Of a DNA stretch of 64,000 bases, positions 1 through 56,303 are shown piece by piece. Below the pieces are notes generated by a model. That model was not told the origin of the DNA. It saw nothing but the letters and a program-made list of their open reading frames with translations, and made no database searches. A program made the translations under genes and the position numbers. This DNA comes from Apostichopus japonicus (taxonomy: Eukaryota; Echinodermata; Holothuroidea; Aspidochirotida; Stichopodidae), in the NCBI RefSeq assembly GCF_037975245.1, contig NC_092580.1, positions 21,126,501 through 21,190,500 on the forward strand, given 5' to 3'. How positions within the stretch are numbered: the first letter of the stretch is position 1; each line of letters opens with the position of its first letter.

Positions 1-960
1 GGATACTTTTTATATATTTCCATAATAAGAAGGGCGGAGGGGAGGGGTATTAAGTTGTGAACGGAGTTGTGAGAGAGAGTTTGAAAGCATTCGTTGTCTG
101 ATGGATTTAGCCAATGGGGACTTTAAGAAAGGGGGTTGGAGATCGTTGGCGTTGCAGGTTTTAAGAATTGCTTCGTAAGCCGGAAATAAACGTGCTTCCG
201 AATTCTGAACAAGCTTAAATCATTGTCACGGGAAAAGGAGCGGCATATCCATGAGAAATTGGCGGTGCATTTGAAATGTTTCTCCATTCATGTAACTTTT
301 TCAATTAGTATTAACGAGTAATAGTAAGCAGCTTTGAAGTCCCTCTGAAACATTGCATGTTGTAGTGGTGGCACCAGCCTATAGGTAATCGGGTGGGGGT
401 GTGGTGGGCAACTAGGTGCAAGAAATATTTCGGATGGCCAAAAGTCTAGCACTGATCTAATGTAGGGGTCTAAGGGGGGATTGTCTCTCTCCCCCTTCGA
501 GAAGTTTTCTACAAGTTTAAAATGACTTAGAAGCAAAATGGCGCTCATCATTTGACAATTTTGCACATAGGTTTATCTAACATTCCTACAATATGGCAAC
601 GTTATGGCAAGTAAGAATTGTGTTCGCAGTTTGACAAACTGAGTGCCGGCGGCTTTGAGCGAATAAAAATGGTTTTAGCGGTCGACTTGATTGAAGTATC
701 AACTTCAAGTTTAACAGTAAAGACTAACTGAGTTTTTAACGCCATCGATAGTCGTATATCTTCATCTTCATTCTTTTGTAAACATTTCAGAGAATTAATG
801 GTATGGTCTACTTTCGAAGTGGCGACAAGTACAAGTATGGTATGTTTATAACTGGCAGAGATAACGGTAACTGCACCGAAAGCATGATGCATCCCCTTTG
901 GAAGCTGTGTTTACCTACTGACACATATGCCTATATTCTGGATGAGTACCAGATTGGGTT

Positions 961-1175
961 GGCGAAACTGGGTGAGGGGATGGGCAAACTGGGTGAGGGG
1001 ATGGGCGAACTGGGTGAGGGGATGTGCAAACTGGGTGAGGGGATGGGCAAACTGGGTGAGGGGATGGGCAAACTGGGTGAGGGGATGGGCAAACTGGGTG
1101 AGGGGATGTGCAAACTGGGTGAGGGATGGGCGAACTGGGTGAGGGATGGGCGAACTGGGTGAGGGGATGGGCAAG
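961..1175. repeat. 21-bp G-rich minisatellite, about 10 copies
   Basis: Seven 21-bp units start at 961, 982, 1003, 1024, 1045, 1066 and 1087. Two 20-bp units (1108, 1128) have lost one G, then one more 21-bp unit and a partial follow. The shared core is CTGGGTGAGGGGAT. Both strands stay open over most of the array because 21 is a multiple of three. The single-base losses shift frame without any compensation, which argues against translation. The array is flanked by an imperfect direct repeat (about 932-956 and 1249-1275, both reading TGGAT-AGTACCAGAT), as if the flank was duplicated around it. Confidence 0.9.
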
Positions 1176-2270
1176 AAGAAATGAATGCGTCCGGAGTCTA
1201 ATGCATTGCATTAGGAGCTGTTTCTAATACAAACGGTTAGCCTAGCTCTATATATTTTGGATAAGTACCAGATGCAACTGGGGAGGTGGAATCTGGAAAT
1301 TTGCCCCTCATACCCCCACCCCGGTAGCGACGCCACGGTGTTGAAGTCGTGGAGTGAAATGACTGTTAGTGAACAACAGAACATCTCTAAGACATGTTGA
1401 CCAGTTGAATACGAAAGACCATGTACTAAATCCATAAGGCATCCAACGGGTACCTAAACCATTATGATTATTTCATTCCAGACAGGGTAAACTGCATTTC
1501 ATTACAAATAACCATCGAAATGAAAAAAAAAACACATTACAAACATGTTACTGTACGAAACGTTTATTTTTATTTCATAAATAGGCTACCATATTCATTC
1601 TAATTGAAATGACATGACGAAACGTTAAAATAAAATTTATTGACCCTTTTCCGCATTATTAAATTCAATTAACGACTGCTTTAATATCCAGCATTACAAT
1701 AAATTATCTTCAGTGTCCAATCGCCAAATTGCCTGCAGGGGGGGGGGGGACACTATACCTGCACATATTGTCATGCAGGTGTGTCCTGTTCCTTTACTAT
1801 CACCACCAACTTCCAGATTTTCAACCTCATAATTTGTCCATTTTTTTCACTTCAATTAGCAAGTATGAAACAAGAATTAATTTTTTTTTTAAAGAAGTGA
1901 ATCAACCATACATTAGATATAATATTAAGGTTTGAGCACTGGTACCAACCCATACTTGGTTAACCATTTTCAGCACAAGGCCCTAACACTGAAGTGATAC
2001 TTTTGGTAAGTTGTCAGTTATTTGGTTAGTTTTGATGCTTGGAGGTTTAAAAGGACGAAATAATCTACTGATAATGGGGAAAATTCAAGAGGACTCAAGG
2101 TAATTTCAGGGCATATTTGAAATTCGTTGTTGAAACAGAGAGCTGGGCTCATGCGTTTGAAAGTACCCATCTTAAACTTTCACCTCTTCTAGCTTAAGCT
2201 TAAATGTTCATAGTGGGTGATATGTATGTGAAATGATAGCCCACGCGATCAGCTATCATAGGGTGTGTGG

Positions 2271-2614
2271 CAGTGGCGGAGCGTCCATACAGTCAGGTGG
2301 CGGATGCCCCCCCCCCCCCTGACGGACTCAAATGGACAGCTGACGCCCTTTTCAGCTTTTTACCACTTTCTACTTATTTGCGATTATTGACTTTTTTATT
2401 GCGCTCTCATCTACCTATTGACATTTGTCACATTATCTGCAAATTAGCAAGGCCCGGAAATGGTCATTTCCGGCGATCTAGGGAGTATCTTTACTCAAAA
2501 AATGTCTGTATACGCTCCGCGCCAACCTGTGGTGGCGCTCCGCTTAGATAGTGTCGAAAGCGCCCCTACAGACCATTCTCGCCCCCCTAACCAATACCCT
2601 TAGCTCCGTCACTA
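2271..2614. mobile_element. hAT-type miniature inverted-repeat element (MITE), 344 bp
   Basis: The left end reads CAGTGGCGGAGC. The right end, read on the other strand, is TAGTGACGGAGC, so the terminal inverted repeat matches 10 of 12. The element is bounded by a perfect 8-bp direct repeat, GTGTGTGG, at 2263-2270 and 2615-2622. Eight-base target duplications and CAGTGGCGGA-like termini are typical of hAT transposons. The interior is too short for a transposase and contains a C-run (2308-2318) and a hairpin of two 9-base arms near 2455-2474. It must have been mobilised in trans. The ~90-residue open frame across it is not a gene. Confidence 0.85.
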
Positions 2615-3896
2615 GTGTGTGGGACATGTCAGTTGTTAACCTCTTTCTCTGCCATAGTGACCTTTACAAGTGGCGAATTTATTGTGTAAGTCAATGGAGC
2701 AAATAATTGTGGTATGCCACCAACACCATTACACCTCCAGTATACTGGCGCTGTGTTCCAGTTCCCGATTGGACTTGTGAATTAACGATACCAAGAAAAG
2801 CTGATACTTGAACACCCTTCGTTTTAGACAAACAAAATACTGAGGCAATCGGAAGCCACATATTTAACTAAAAACGATAGGCTACAATTACTATACTGTG
2901 TTACGTCAGGCAGACGATGTACGCTAGCGTCGAAATAGAGGGCAGTCTTTTGGAACACTTTTAATTAGACATGTTCTACAGATATCATTATACATACAGT
3001 ACAGACATGTGTTAACAATATGAATAGGCACAAAATAGGTAATATTGTCACTTTTAACTTCCAATGAGGACTGTTTCCATAGCAATAATGAAATATATAC
3101 ATCAACCAAATCATCTTCACATTTACAAATTTGCTACTGAAATGCTAGATTCTCAAAGAAATATTAGGTCCTACAGCAGAATATTTTTGAAGTTTATGTT
3201 ATAAGTTATATGCAAAGATATATCTCAGAACAATTTATGTATGACAGTTGACACAAAGATGACATTAAATTGACAAATCATTCTTTAATGTCTGCACAAA
3301 GTTAAGGTGGTTCAAATTAAAGTAGCACACACAACATCTCGTTGTATTTATTCGAGGGAAAGGAATGTCACTTTTTCAACACGGATATGTAGTTCACTAC
3401 CACAAATATAAATCACAAATTGAAAATATCTAAAAATAACTAACTTCAAAAATAAAACAAACAATCCTGAGATTCAAATAGGATGGATGAGATAAAAAAG
3501 ATGCTGAGGTAGAAGCAAGTGTAAGCTTTAAGACAAAGTTAATTATTGATGGTGGTTAAAACTGAAACAAGACACTTAGGAAATAACATTCTTTGAAGTA
3601 CTAGGTTTTCCAGATTTTCATGAATGTTGACAACTGACAACTGAACTTTCAACTTGACAACTGAGCTTTCTCCGTCAGAACAACATTTTCTGTTTCTCAT
3701 GTTGTTTTCAAATCTAACACATCATTTATTTATAGAAATTTATTTCATCAAATGACAACGTGACATGACAGGTACTAATTTTAGTGTTCAAATTATTGTG
3801 CAGCATTTTTGAAGGCTCTTATTTTTATCTATTAGAAAATACTGAATGTTCCTGTGTAAAGGAAAGGAAAAAAAGACTGCTATGAATCATTGGGCT

Positions 3897-4035
3897 TGTA
3901 TAGCAATTGGACCGGATTGCATAGTAACTAGACCAGTTTGCATAGCAACTGGATCAGTTTGCATAGCAATTGGACCAGATTGCATAGCAATTGGACCAGT
4001 TTGCAGAGCAATTGGACCAGTTTGCATAGCATTTT
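3897..4035. repeat. 21-bp minisatellite, about 6.5 copies
   Basis: Units of 21 bp start at 3897, 3918, 3939, 3960, 3981 and 4002, with a partial at 4023. The consensus contains GCATAGCAATTGGACCAG. Divergence between units is a few bases each and there are no indels. Both strands are open through the array, simply because the period is a multiple of three and the unit lacks stops in those frames. It sits roughly 1.7 kb downstream of the YOD1 stop and could be within its 3' UTR. Confidence 0.9.
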
Positions 4036-5755
4036 GCAATGCAATAATGGATAAATTATTCCCTGAATGAGTAGAGTAAATTTTCACTAAATGATGCATC
4101 AGAAAGTATTGCACTGAGAAAGGCAGGAATGTACAGATTTAAACTTTAGACAGAGGCTAATAAACAAATTGTGGCAGTATTATAACATGAAAACCTGCTT
4201 CTTCCACCCCTACCCCCCCCCCTCCCCAGTCCAATATAACTGTGAATACCATACTTATCTACACTAACATTTCAGTTCAATATATGTTGTATGTAGCTCA
4301 CTGATCAGCGGCAAACTTTGGATTCCAGGGATTGACTAAGTTAATTCCCCCATCACCCCCCCCCCCTCGCCATGACTGTTTTAATTCCCGCCCAGCGAGC
4401 ACAAAGGTGCAAAAATGGCAGAGAATCTACACAATAAAACTAACTAAAGGCAAAGTTGTTTTTTTGGCTGTCGTTACCCTTCACTAATGTTTAAGAGTAA
4501 ATTACTGAATTAACTTCTTACCCCAACCCGTTTCCCCCTTCCCTTCCAAATAAAAGCTTAAGTACATTATTTACCCTACATGAACATTTTATTTTAATAT
4601 GTGCTGTATGTAGTAGCACTGATCACCTGCAGCAACAAGTTTATAATTGCATGGTTGGCAGCCTACAGTGGCAGAACTGTACAATAAAATGAACGTTAAA
4701 TATTCATCAACAAAACTGTGGCAGTATTTTTGGTGTTGTTTATCGACACAAATGATTACAAGCAAAATATCAGCACACTTTGTCTCCCAGTCCTTTCACC
4801 TCCCCTTCCAAAATAATTTAGCAAAGTATAATAATGATCGTCATATACATTAAAAATTTCAGTCAATATTTGCTATTTGTAGCACTGATAACCAGCAATG
4901 GAAAGAGATCCAAACTCTGCTAACATTCTGCCCTCTTCCACCCCGTCCCCAATCTCCCATCCCCCTCCCCCCATGCCCCAATACCCCTACCAATACTATT
5001 TGAAAGTTTGCTAATTCACTTGACAATGTTTATGTGTATAATTGCAGACCGTGCAATGCTGAATTTTAGAATAAAATTGTCACTACCTTTGCTAATATAC
5101 TTCACAATTTCACATATAAAGGAAAAATAAACAATATCTTACTTTTATGCACCAATACCGCACCAGAAGCTATGAATCAAGGCAACACCTGCAAAGGCTT
5201 CCAAACGAAATAATAGAACATTACATTAAATTTTGTGGGACACAATAATTTACATACTTGGAATAAATGTATAATAAATTGATAATTAGGAGAGGCTAAA
5301 TGGTCGTAACCCTATTGATCTCCGTGGTGAGATTGCAGGTTTTCCAGTTATATTTGAATTACAATAAGATGCATAGCTTGATTAAAGTTATAACCTAATG
5401 CGCATGACAGCCTTAAGGCTCTTTAACAAGAAACGATGATTGCTCCATTGATATGCACTACAAGGTGTTCAGGCAGTATTCCAAACATACAACACTTGTC
5501 ACAAGAGAATCTGTCCAATATGAAAGAGACTAGACATAAATTTACTTACTGTAATACATTCCTACAAAAAATAATAAAAAAATATAAAAATTGCAATTTG
5601 ATAAAGAACAAACTTATAAGTAAACCATAGAAAATGGAACAGAATTGCATCAGTTGTTGTCCGTAGAATGTTTAAAAGCACCGATATTGAAGATAATTTC
5701 ACACACAACATTCAAGCAACATTAAAAAGGATCATTAGTCCCACTTCTTGAATTC

Positions 5756-6697
5756 CTACGATGGGCTGGAGTATTCAGCAAAATTTGTATGACCTGTAGC
5801 CATAGCATGTTGCTGGGCTTGCCTCTGGCCACGCAATCCTAACTGACAAACTAAACATCTCAGCGTGAACCCTGTTAAGTCTGTATACTGTCGACTGCGT
5901 TTGGCTTCCTGAGCGAGTTCCATGGCTTGAGCGAAAACCAAATCATCATCAACGGAGAACACAGTTTTGAGCCCGGAATTTTCCGAACCAGATTCCAGCA
6001 CAAGAGGATCATAGTGAATGTTATCATAAATGAGATAAATACAGTTCTTATAGTTGCGATTTTCGCCAAATTTGTCCACCCGTAGTGATTGCGTGTCCAC
6101 GACTTTAATCTCTACCTCATAAAATTCCGCCAGGATGGCTATCTCTATAGCGCCACCCCACGTCTCTGAATTTCGGATCCACAGGCAGTATTCCGGATTG
6201 CTTTTACCGAGGACTGCTTCGGTGTACTCGGCAGGTCTGCTGCACACCACAGAGGCGATGAGTTCCCTCAGTTCTCGGATACGATTGACATCTGTTTCGC
6301 CGCCTTCCATCAAAATAGCTATGCTTCTAAACAGACAGGAGTTATCAGCCGGTACCACCCTCCTGGTTAAAATCCCACATTCTTCTGGATGGATGTTTGC
6401 ATCGTCCGAAGGCACAGATAACTGTCGGACGTCCTTGTTCCCTGTTTTACTCTCCTCTACGATGATGGTGTCGCCTGTCCTGAGGGAGAAATCTAACAGT
6501 TTCGTCTTTGGATTTGATAGGTCCACATGACTAGGTGGAAATCCATGCAGTAGCTTTAAATTGCTGCCAGGTATCTTGGTCAAATCTTGAATTTTGTCGA
6601 CCAGATGACCCACGGTGGAATGAGACGTCAAGCCATCGAGCTTTGCATTACCATCTTTCGACTTGATCCGAAGTAGAAGTGGCTGTGATGACGTCAT
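5756..6697 (-). CDS. YOD1: Ubiquitin thioesterase OTU1/YOD1 (OTU-family deubiquitinase)
   Basis: The product is a 313-residue cysteine protease of the OTU family that removes ubiquitin chains from substrates handled by the p97/VCP ATPase in ER-associated degradation (role known from the family). Residues about 6-83 form the UBX-like p97-binding domain. The OTU domain follows, with the catalytic motif PADNSCLF (Asp118, Cys121) and the His motif HYDPL (His228). The C-terminus carries a C2H2 zinc finger (Cys281, Cys284, His297, His303). Length is close to vertebrate YOD1. The open frame continues 41 codons upstream, but that stretch is hydrophobic and unlike the family. A good minus-strand splice acceptor (CGCCCACAG) ends at 6702, just 4 bases before the ATG at 6697, so I place the start there and expect a non-coding 5' exon upstream. 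The stop is TAG at 5756-5758. Confidence 0.95.
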   Translation of the reverse strand: MTSSQPLLLRIKSKDGNAKLDGLTSHSTVGHLVDKIQDLTKIPGSNLKLLHGFPPSHVDLSNPKTKLLDFSLRTGDTIIVEESKTGNKDVRQLSVPSDDANIHPEECGILTRRVVPADNSCLFRSIAILMEGGETDVNRIRELRELIASVVCSRPAEYTEAVLGKSNPEYCLWIRNSETWGGAIEIAILAEFYEVEIKVVDTQSLRVDKFGENRNYKNCIYLIYDNIHYDPLVLESGSENSGLKTVFSVDDDLVFAQAMELAQEAKRSRQYTDLTGFTLRCLVCQLGLRGQRQAQQHAMATGHTNFAEYSSPS

Positions 6698-6720
6698 AAT
6701 TCTGTGGGCGAAATGAAAAA
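6698..6720 (-). promoter_or_regulatory. YOD1: Splice acceptor of the YOD1 coding exon
   Basis: On the minus strand a T/C-rich tract runs into CGCCCACAG, with the AG at 6703-6702. The exon then reads AATT followed by the ATG at 6697-6695. It implies at least one upstream non-coding exon between here and the PFKFB promoter region. I could not identify its donor with confidence. Confidence 0.65.
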
Positions 6721-9700
6721 TGAGGATTACTATACATAAAGATAAAGAAAAGATTTGAGCTTGAAAAGGAGAAGAACAAGAGCTGTATGATAGTCCTGCA
6801 ATAATTTTTTCCTTTTCCAAAGTCTTCTCTCTTGGAGAGAAATATCAACAGCAATTAGGTGAAAAGTGTTTCCTTATTATGGCAGGGTTTTGAATCATAT
6901 GGAAAGCCCTCCTTGCACAACAGCAGAAAATTTAGCAATTTGTAATGGAAATTTATCGCAGTGATAAATACGTCTTTCAAAATGTTTATTTGTTTAATGA
7001 GTCTCTTAAAAAGGTTAACATATAGGAGAGACAAGAAAATCAAAGGAATGACATAAATTTTGTACATGAAAAGTGAATTTACGTTAACTACCTTTTGTTG
7101 ACATGTTGACAGAAACAAAAACAAAGAAGTGAGGAAGTGTATATCAACTTAGTTCCTCCAAAATTCAGGGATATTTACAGGCTAAATGCCTGTGGATTTG
7201 CCAGATTTGCCAGAAGAAAGAAGGTACTGGCAATTCCTTGACTGTAGACATTAAGTAAATAAACAAATGTTAAGTCAGTAAGCGATCCTCAGTTCAAGAA
7301 TCAACATTATTTCTGTGCCTAAGAAAGGCTTTAGACGTTCTCCTGCTTGTTACCAAATTATTGAGCTACTCTCAAAGCCTGTATAGTGACTGATGTTTGT
7401 TCTATGTCAGAAAAATGCCAGCAACAACTTGATTTTGGCCAGTAGATTTTTTTAGGCACTATCATTTTTCAGCAAGTGGCTAAAATTGTAAGATTCTAGG
7501 CCTGCTGTATGTACTTTGGTTTCAAGATTTTAAACTCAATTGGTATATACGTGTATGAATACTCTGTTCAACTGAATTATTTTTAAATAATGAGTGGCAC
7601 CAGCTCTTTGGATATGATCAAATAGTATCCATACCAATGCCAAAGAAGGAACCAAATGGACTTAGTAATTCCTGGACAGTTTGGAATATTAAATGATACA
7701 ATAACAATGGACATAGGATTTCAATATTAAACATTGTTGAGACTTTAAAGCTATCAGCAACAGCTTTGTACTAATGTAGAACTCTATCAGTTCTGTATTA
7801 GATCTATAATGAATGATATCAATTTAAGTTTTGGTGAAAGCTGAAGCCAAGACTAGAGTTTTGTCACAGTTTAGAAATGACTCTGCTGAAGCTATATACG
7901 TGCACCTGTATGCTTAATTTATGTTTACATACTGTATGATACCCAAGTACGTTGGATGTTTTGTGTTGTGGTTTGTTGGTGTCATGTTGTTTTGCTAGTG
8001 ACAAGAATGATAATCAAGAGGACCGAGGCCTAGTAGTTTGTTCCACAGGCACTCGATTCTTGACGGGCTCCAAGAAAGGAAAGTCCTTTTATAAACCCTT
8101 CCAAGTTCAGCACAAAACAGATACAAAAGTTCACAAACGACAGAAATAAACTAACAGCACTGCACACTAAAGATACACTGTACAACTCCAATTGCCAAAC
8201 AACTATACAGTTCCTTATCATTCAGATTCCAGTGGTTGTCCAAGTTTGCCTTGAAGTCATTCAATGAAGTTGCAGAGACCACAACATCAGGAAGAGACTT
8301 CCATGTATAAAAATCTATTAAATCACTCCAAATGTAAGTTTCCCAATGTAGGGTATGACTAGGCTGTACTGTCAGTCTTTCATCCTGGTATTTCTACAAG
8401 CCAAGGTCAAATCACAGTGGATGGCATGAAAACATGTAGAATTTGTAAAAGATATATTTCATGTTTAAGTAGATAATTGTGCAGTTGTCCCCTAAACATT
8501 GTGAACCAGTGAGAGTTTCTGACTATAAAGATAGCCTGTGTTTCCAAAACTAATAAAGATGTGAGTAAATGCCCAGCACAAAGACTACTAATAAGTCCCA
8601 AGTATGTCAGAAAAAGTGGAAACACGTGATATCAGGTGTGCTAGATATTACACTATTTACAGAGCTCGTACTCATTTTACAGTATATCCCTTTTTTCTTT
8701 TTATGTTCCTAGAATCAATCATATGAGACATGATATTAGTGGACAAATGAAAGATCATTGACCCCAATTTTGAAAACAGAATGAAGGAAAGTTACCATCT
8801 TTGCAAACATTTGCTGAACAATTTCGTAGGCCTACAACTACACACTCATGCAGTCCACACTAGCCTAATAAGTAATGCTACACTTTTCACCACAGCCTCA
8901 TGATGTGATGCAAATTTTACAGGAAGTGATGTGTGTGCAACCAATAAGAATCTTGGCTAACTTCTTGTTAGGCCTTTATTATTTTATATCCAGGCTAGTG
9001 CTAACCAATATTCGTGACTTTCGAGAGTTCCTGCGAGTGCCTGCTTGCAGGAAGATCTAAAAAAAAATACATACAATGTATGTTATTTATGTAGGCTAGG
9101 CCTGACTTTATTTTCCTGAGCTTGTTTGGTTATTGCGTTGATGTGTGTATAAGATCATTATTGGTTTCGAAAAAGGCTAAGTTAGGCCTAGACCACTGCC
9201 AATTTACAGCAGAAGTCTAATTTGGCATAGCCTTGTGTAACTTTGACGATCAGGCTTTGTCTTTGATACAGCTTACGCCACAATATTATTATGGCCTAGG
9301 CCTAAGTATAATCGAGGATGCCTAGCCTAAGTTAGGCTAAGAAGTACGAATACTTTGTGTACTAAATCCAACGGCATCACCTGTAGGCTTTTCGTTCGAA
9401 CACAAGTGCCTCCTTGGTCTAACCATTAACTCGTAATAGTAAATTCTCTCTCGCGTATAGTTTCAGCCTCACTTTAACTTGTGAAGGCCAAGAGCTAAGT
9501 GTAACTTGGGACCGTCGGAATCGTAGTTAGAGTTGACCTGTCATACGTTCTGCAGTTTTGAGAAAACACACGCGAGAGAACGGACATAATCAATGCTTAC
9601 GCATGTACTAAATAGTGGTGCTATTTCTGTTAACCATGACTATTATTTACGTACAGGTAGAGTACTAGTCGTGTCTATATATACGTCTCTGCGTACGGTA

Positions 9701-11576
9701 AATTTAGCGTTATATTCTTGTGTATCGTCAATGCGATGCCTTTGTTTGTTTTTGTTCAGAGAGATATTTTGAACATGAAAAGATGATATTGTTATGTCAA
9801 TAGTCTACAGAAAAATAGTATCATGCTTGGCGGTGACAGATAAAGAGGGTGAAGGCGGTGTCTGGGTGGAGACCACGAACTAGTCGACGGACAAACTGAG
9901 TGGAACGTTTGACATGGGCATGCCAGTACATCACATTTTCCAAAAATCACAAATTCCTTTGCGATTAAAAACAGAGTCATCGTAATTTAAAGGAAAACAG
10001 TTTTACTGGTCATTTTAACAAAACGGTTCGCATATATGTAATTTTTAGATAGGTCACTTTTCCTTTTATACAAGTGAGTGGCGAGGATGAAACAATAAGT
10101 TGTCCTCCCACTGTTATCAGTACAGTGGGACAGTGACAACAATCAACTCAGCCTTCGAAAAGAGGCCAAATATCAGTCCCAGAGACCTATTTTAAATCTG
10201 CAAAAAAAGTGTTACTTCTGAAAGCCTCTGTCCATAAACGTGTGTGTTGTTTATAATTTCATGAGAAAGTTTTGCAGGGAGACAAGTGAGAAGGCTCATC
10301 TAAAGCCTAAAATAGGCCCGAATTTTCAGAATAAGCCAATTAAATATTTTCAGGCCAAACAAGTCTCAAAATAGCCAGTTTTCCAACCCCATGTTTGCAG
10401 TTTATAGACTGTTTTTTCGCGGATTTGACCTAGCCCATTTTGTGTGGAAAAATTTGGTCACCGCTGTTGTGAATGTCACGGTCTTAATGCATGACGCAGC
10501 CGTGTGTATTTTACCAGGTGTTTAATCGCAGAACTGCATGATTATGCGTTGTCAATAAACATGGCTGACCTGACCTAACTTGTACACTGTGTAGAACGTT
10601 GTAAGGCCTAAGCATGTCGCACGATACCATATTCTACCCGCATGTATGCTATGCTATTTTTTCTAGTTCAAGTTAGCTCGGCCAGCCTAAGTAGGTTCAG
10701 AAATTGTACACGGTGCGCGCACACACGCGACAAAGTTAGATTTGTGAAAGAACAGATTAAACTAGATTTCAACTGAACGGTAGATCTTTCCACAGACGAG
10801 CCCTTTTTGTAGCTGATAATCTCCAATCAACTAACCTAGCCGAAGTTCCAAAGTCCAGCCGTAGCCGATTATCAGTCGATTGCAGTCAGAAATGGTTTCA
10901 TAAACATTGCGACTTGCTGACTGTAGTATAGAAATATTGGCTATGCAAATTAAGCTTGGGGATTAGACCAAGGCTAGGTTCACTTTGGATACCTCACTTA
11001 GCTTACAACTCCGACTGTTATTTTAAGTGACTGTGAGCTACTAATGTTGCAATTAGAGTTAATGTGATTCTTGACGAATGACGGTGGCAGTAAGTTCCTT
11101 AATTTTTAGGAGGGATTCTAACTTCTAGTCTATTGAGTATAACCCAACCTTACTAAGTTAGCCTAGCCTTGTTTTATCCATTGTCGGCTACCAAGAGAAT
11201 GGTCTTGCTCCATGCGCAAGGGCTAGCCAAACGACAGTCTACAAATGAAATGGAATTGCATGTTGCCATCGAACAATGAGTTGGGTGAACTTGACATTGC
11301 ATAAAGGCCTTGTTTATGAATATAGGCCCCTATCATGCTTTTCCTAGACCATAACTAGTTCAACAGTTAGTTTTTATCTACTGTAGCTACGCTCATGTGG
11401 AATATGTAATTGGTGGTGATGTATAGAGACAGAATAATAATGATAGAGTGATGGAAAACCTGTGACACAGTGTGAGAGAAAGTGCAGATACTAAATCTGG
11501 TATTGACTGAACTAAAACCTTTCATACAACAGACTATTTGTTGATACCAGGATAGCGTATACTAAATTGCAGCTAA
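6704..11576. other. Divergent intergenic/promoter interval between YOD1 and PFKFB
   Basis: No coding region of its own is recognisable. It should hold the non-coding 5' exon and promoter of YOD1 (leftward) and the upstream promoter of PFKFB (rightward). Two things stand out: a dense cluster of AGGCCT palindromes from 7498 to 11725, and a CpG-rich pocket at about 9370-9740 with further CG dinucleotides around 10690-10800. The open frames here (60-90 codons) have no family character. 8216-8330 has the look of an old dispersed repeat. Confidence 0.6.
9370..9740. promoter_or_regulatory. CpG-rich pocket with inverted TCTCTCGCGT motifs; candidate divergent promoter
   Basis: CG dinucleotides are frequent here, in contrast to most of the window. 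The 10-mer TCTCTCGCGT occurs on the plus strand at 9447-9456 and on the minus strand at 9579-9570, so the pair is inverted. TCTCGCGAGA-type motifs are known from CpG-island and bidirectional promoters in vertebrates, where BANP binds them. Only half of that palindrome is present in each copy. The position between two divergent genes fits a promoter, but no start site can be proved from sequence. Confidence 0.4.

Positions 11577-56303
<44,727 letters not shown>

Larger units (their letters stand above)
1..5755. other. Gene-poor flank downstream of YOD1
   Basis: I see no protein family in any open frame here. The longer frames are either inside minisatellites (around 960-1170 and 3890-4035) or inside a small transposon (2271-2614). 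The stretch nearest 5755 should contain the YOD1 3' UTR, because YOD1 is transcribed leftwards. Several TTTATT hexamers on the plus strand (minus-strand AATAAA) occur, for example near 3350 and 3725, but none can be singled out as the polyadenylation signal. A G-run lies at 1738-1749, and C-runs lie near 4204-4220 and 4356-4367. Confidence 0.6.

Noticed and set aside
803-1162. 119-codon plus-strand frame with KLGEGMG repeats
   Set aside because: Two thirds of it is the 21-bp minisatellite. Single-base losses break the period without regard to frame, and both strands are open, so it is a shadow of the repeat.
1511-1560. A-rich tract considered as a retroposon tail
   Set aside because: No target duplication and no recognisable body beside it.
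2267-2551. 94-codon frame starting MAVAERPYSQ
   Set aside because: It lies inside the hAT miniature element and crosses its C-run. There is no transposase character.
6698-6820. Upstream extension of the YOD1 frame by 41 codons
   Set aside because: The stretch is hydrophobic and unlike the family, and a good splice acceptor lies between it and the internal ATG at 6697.
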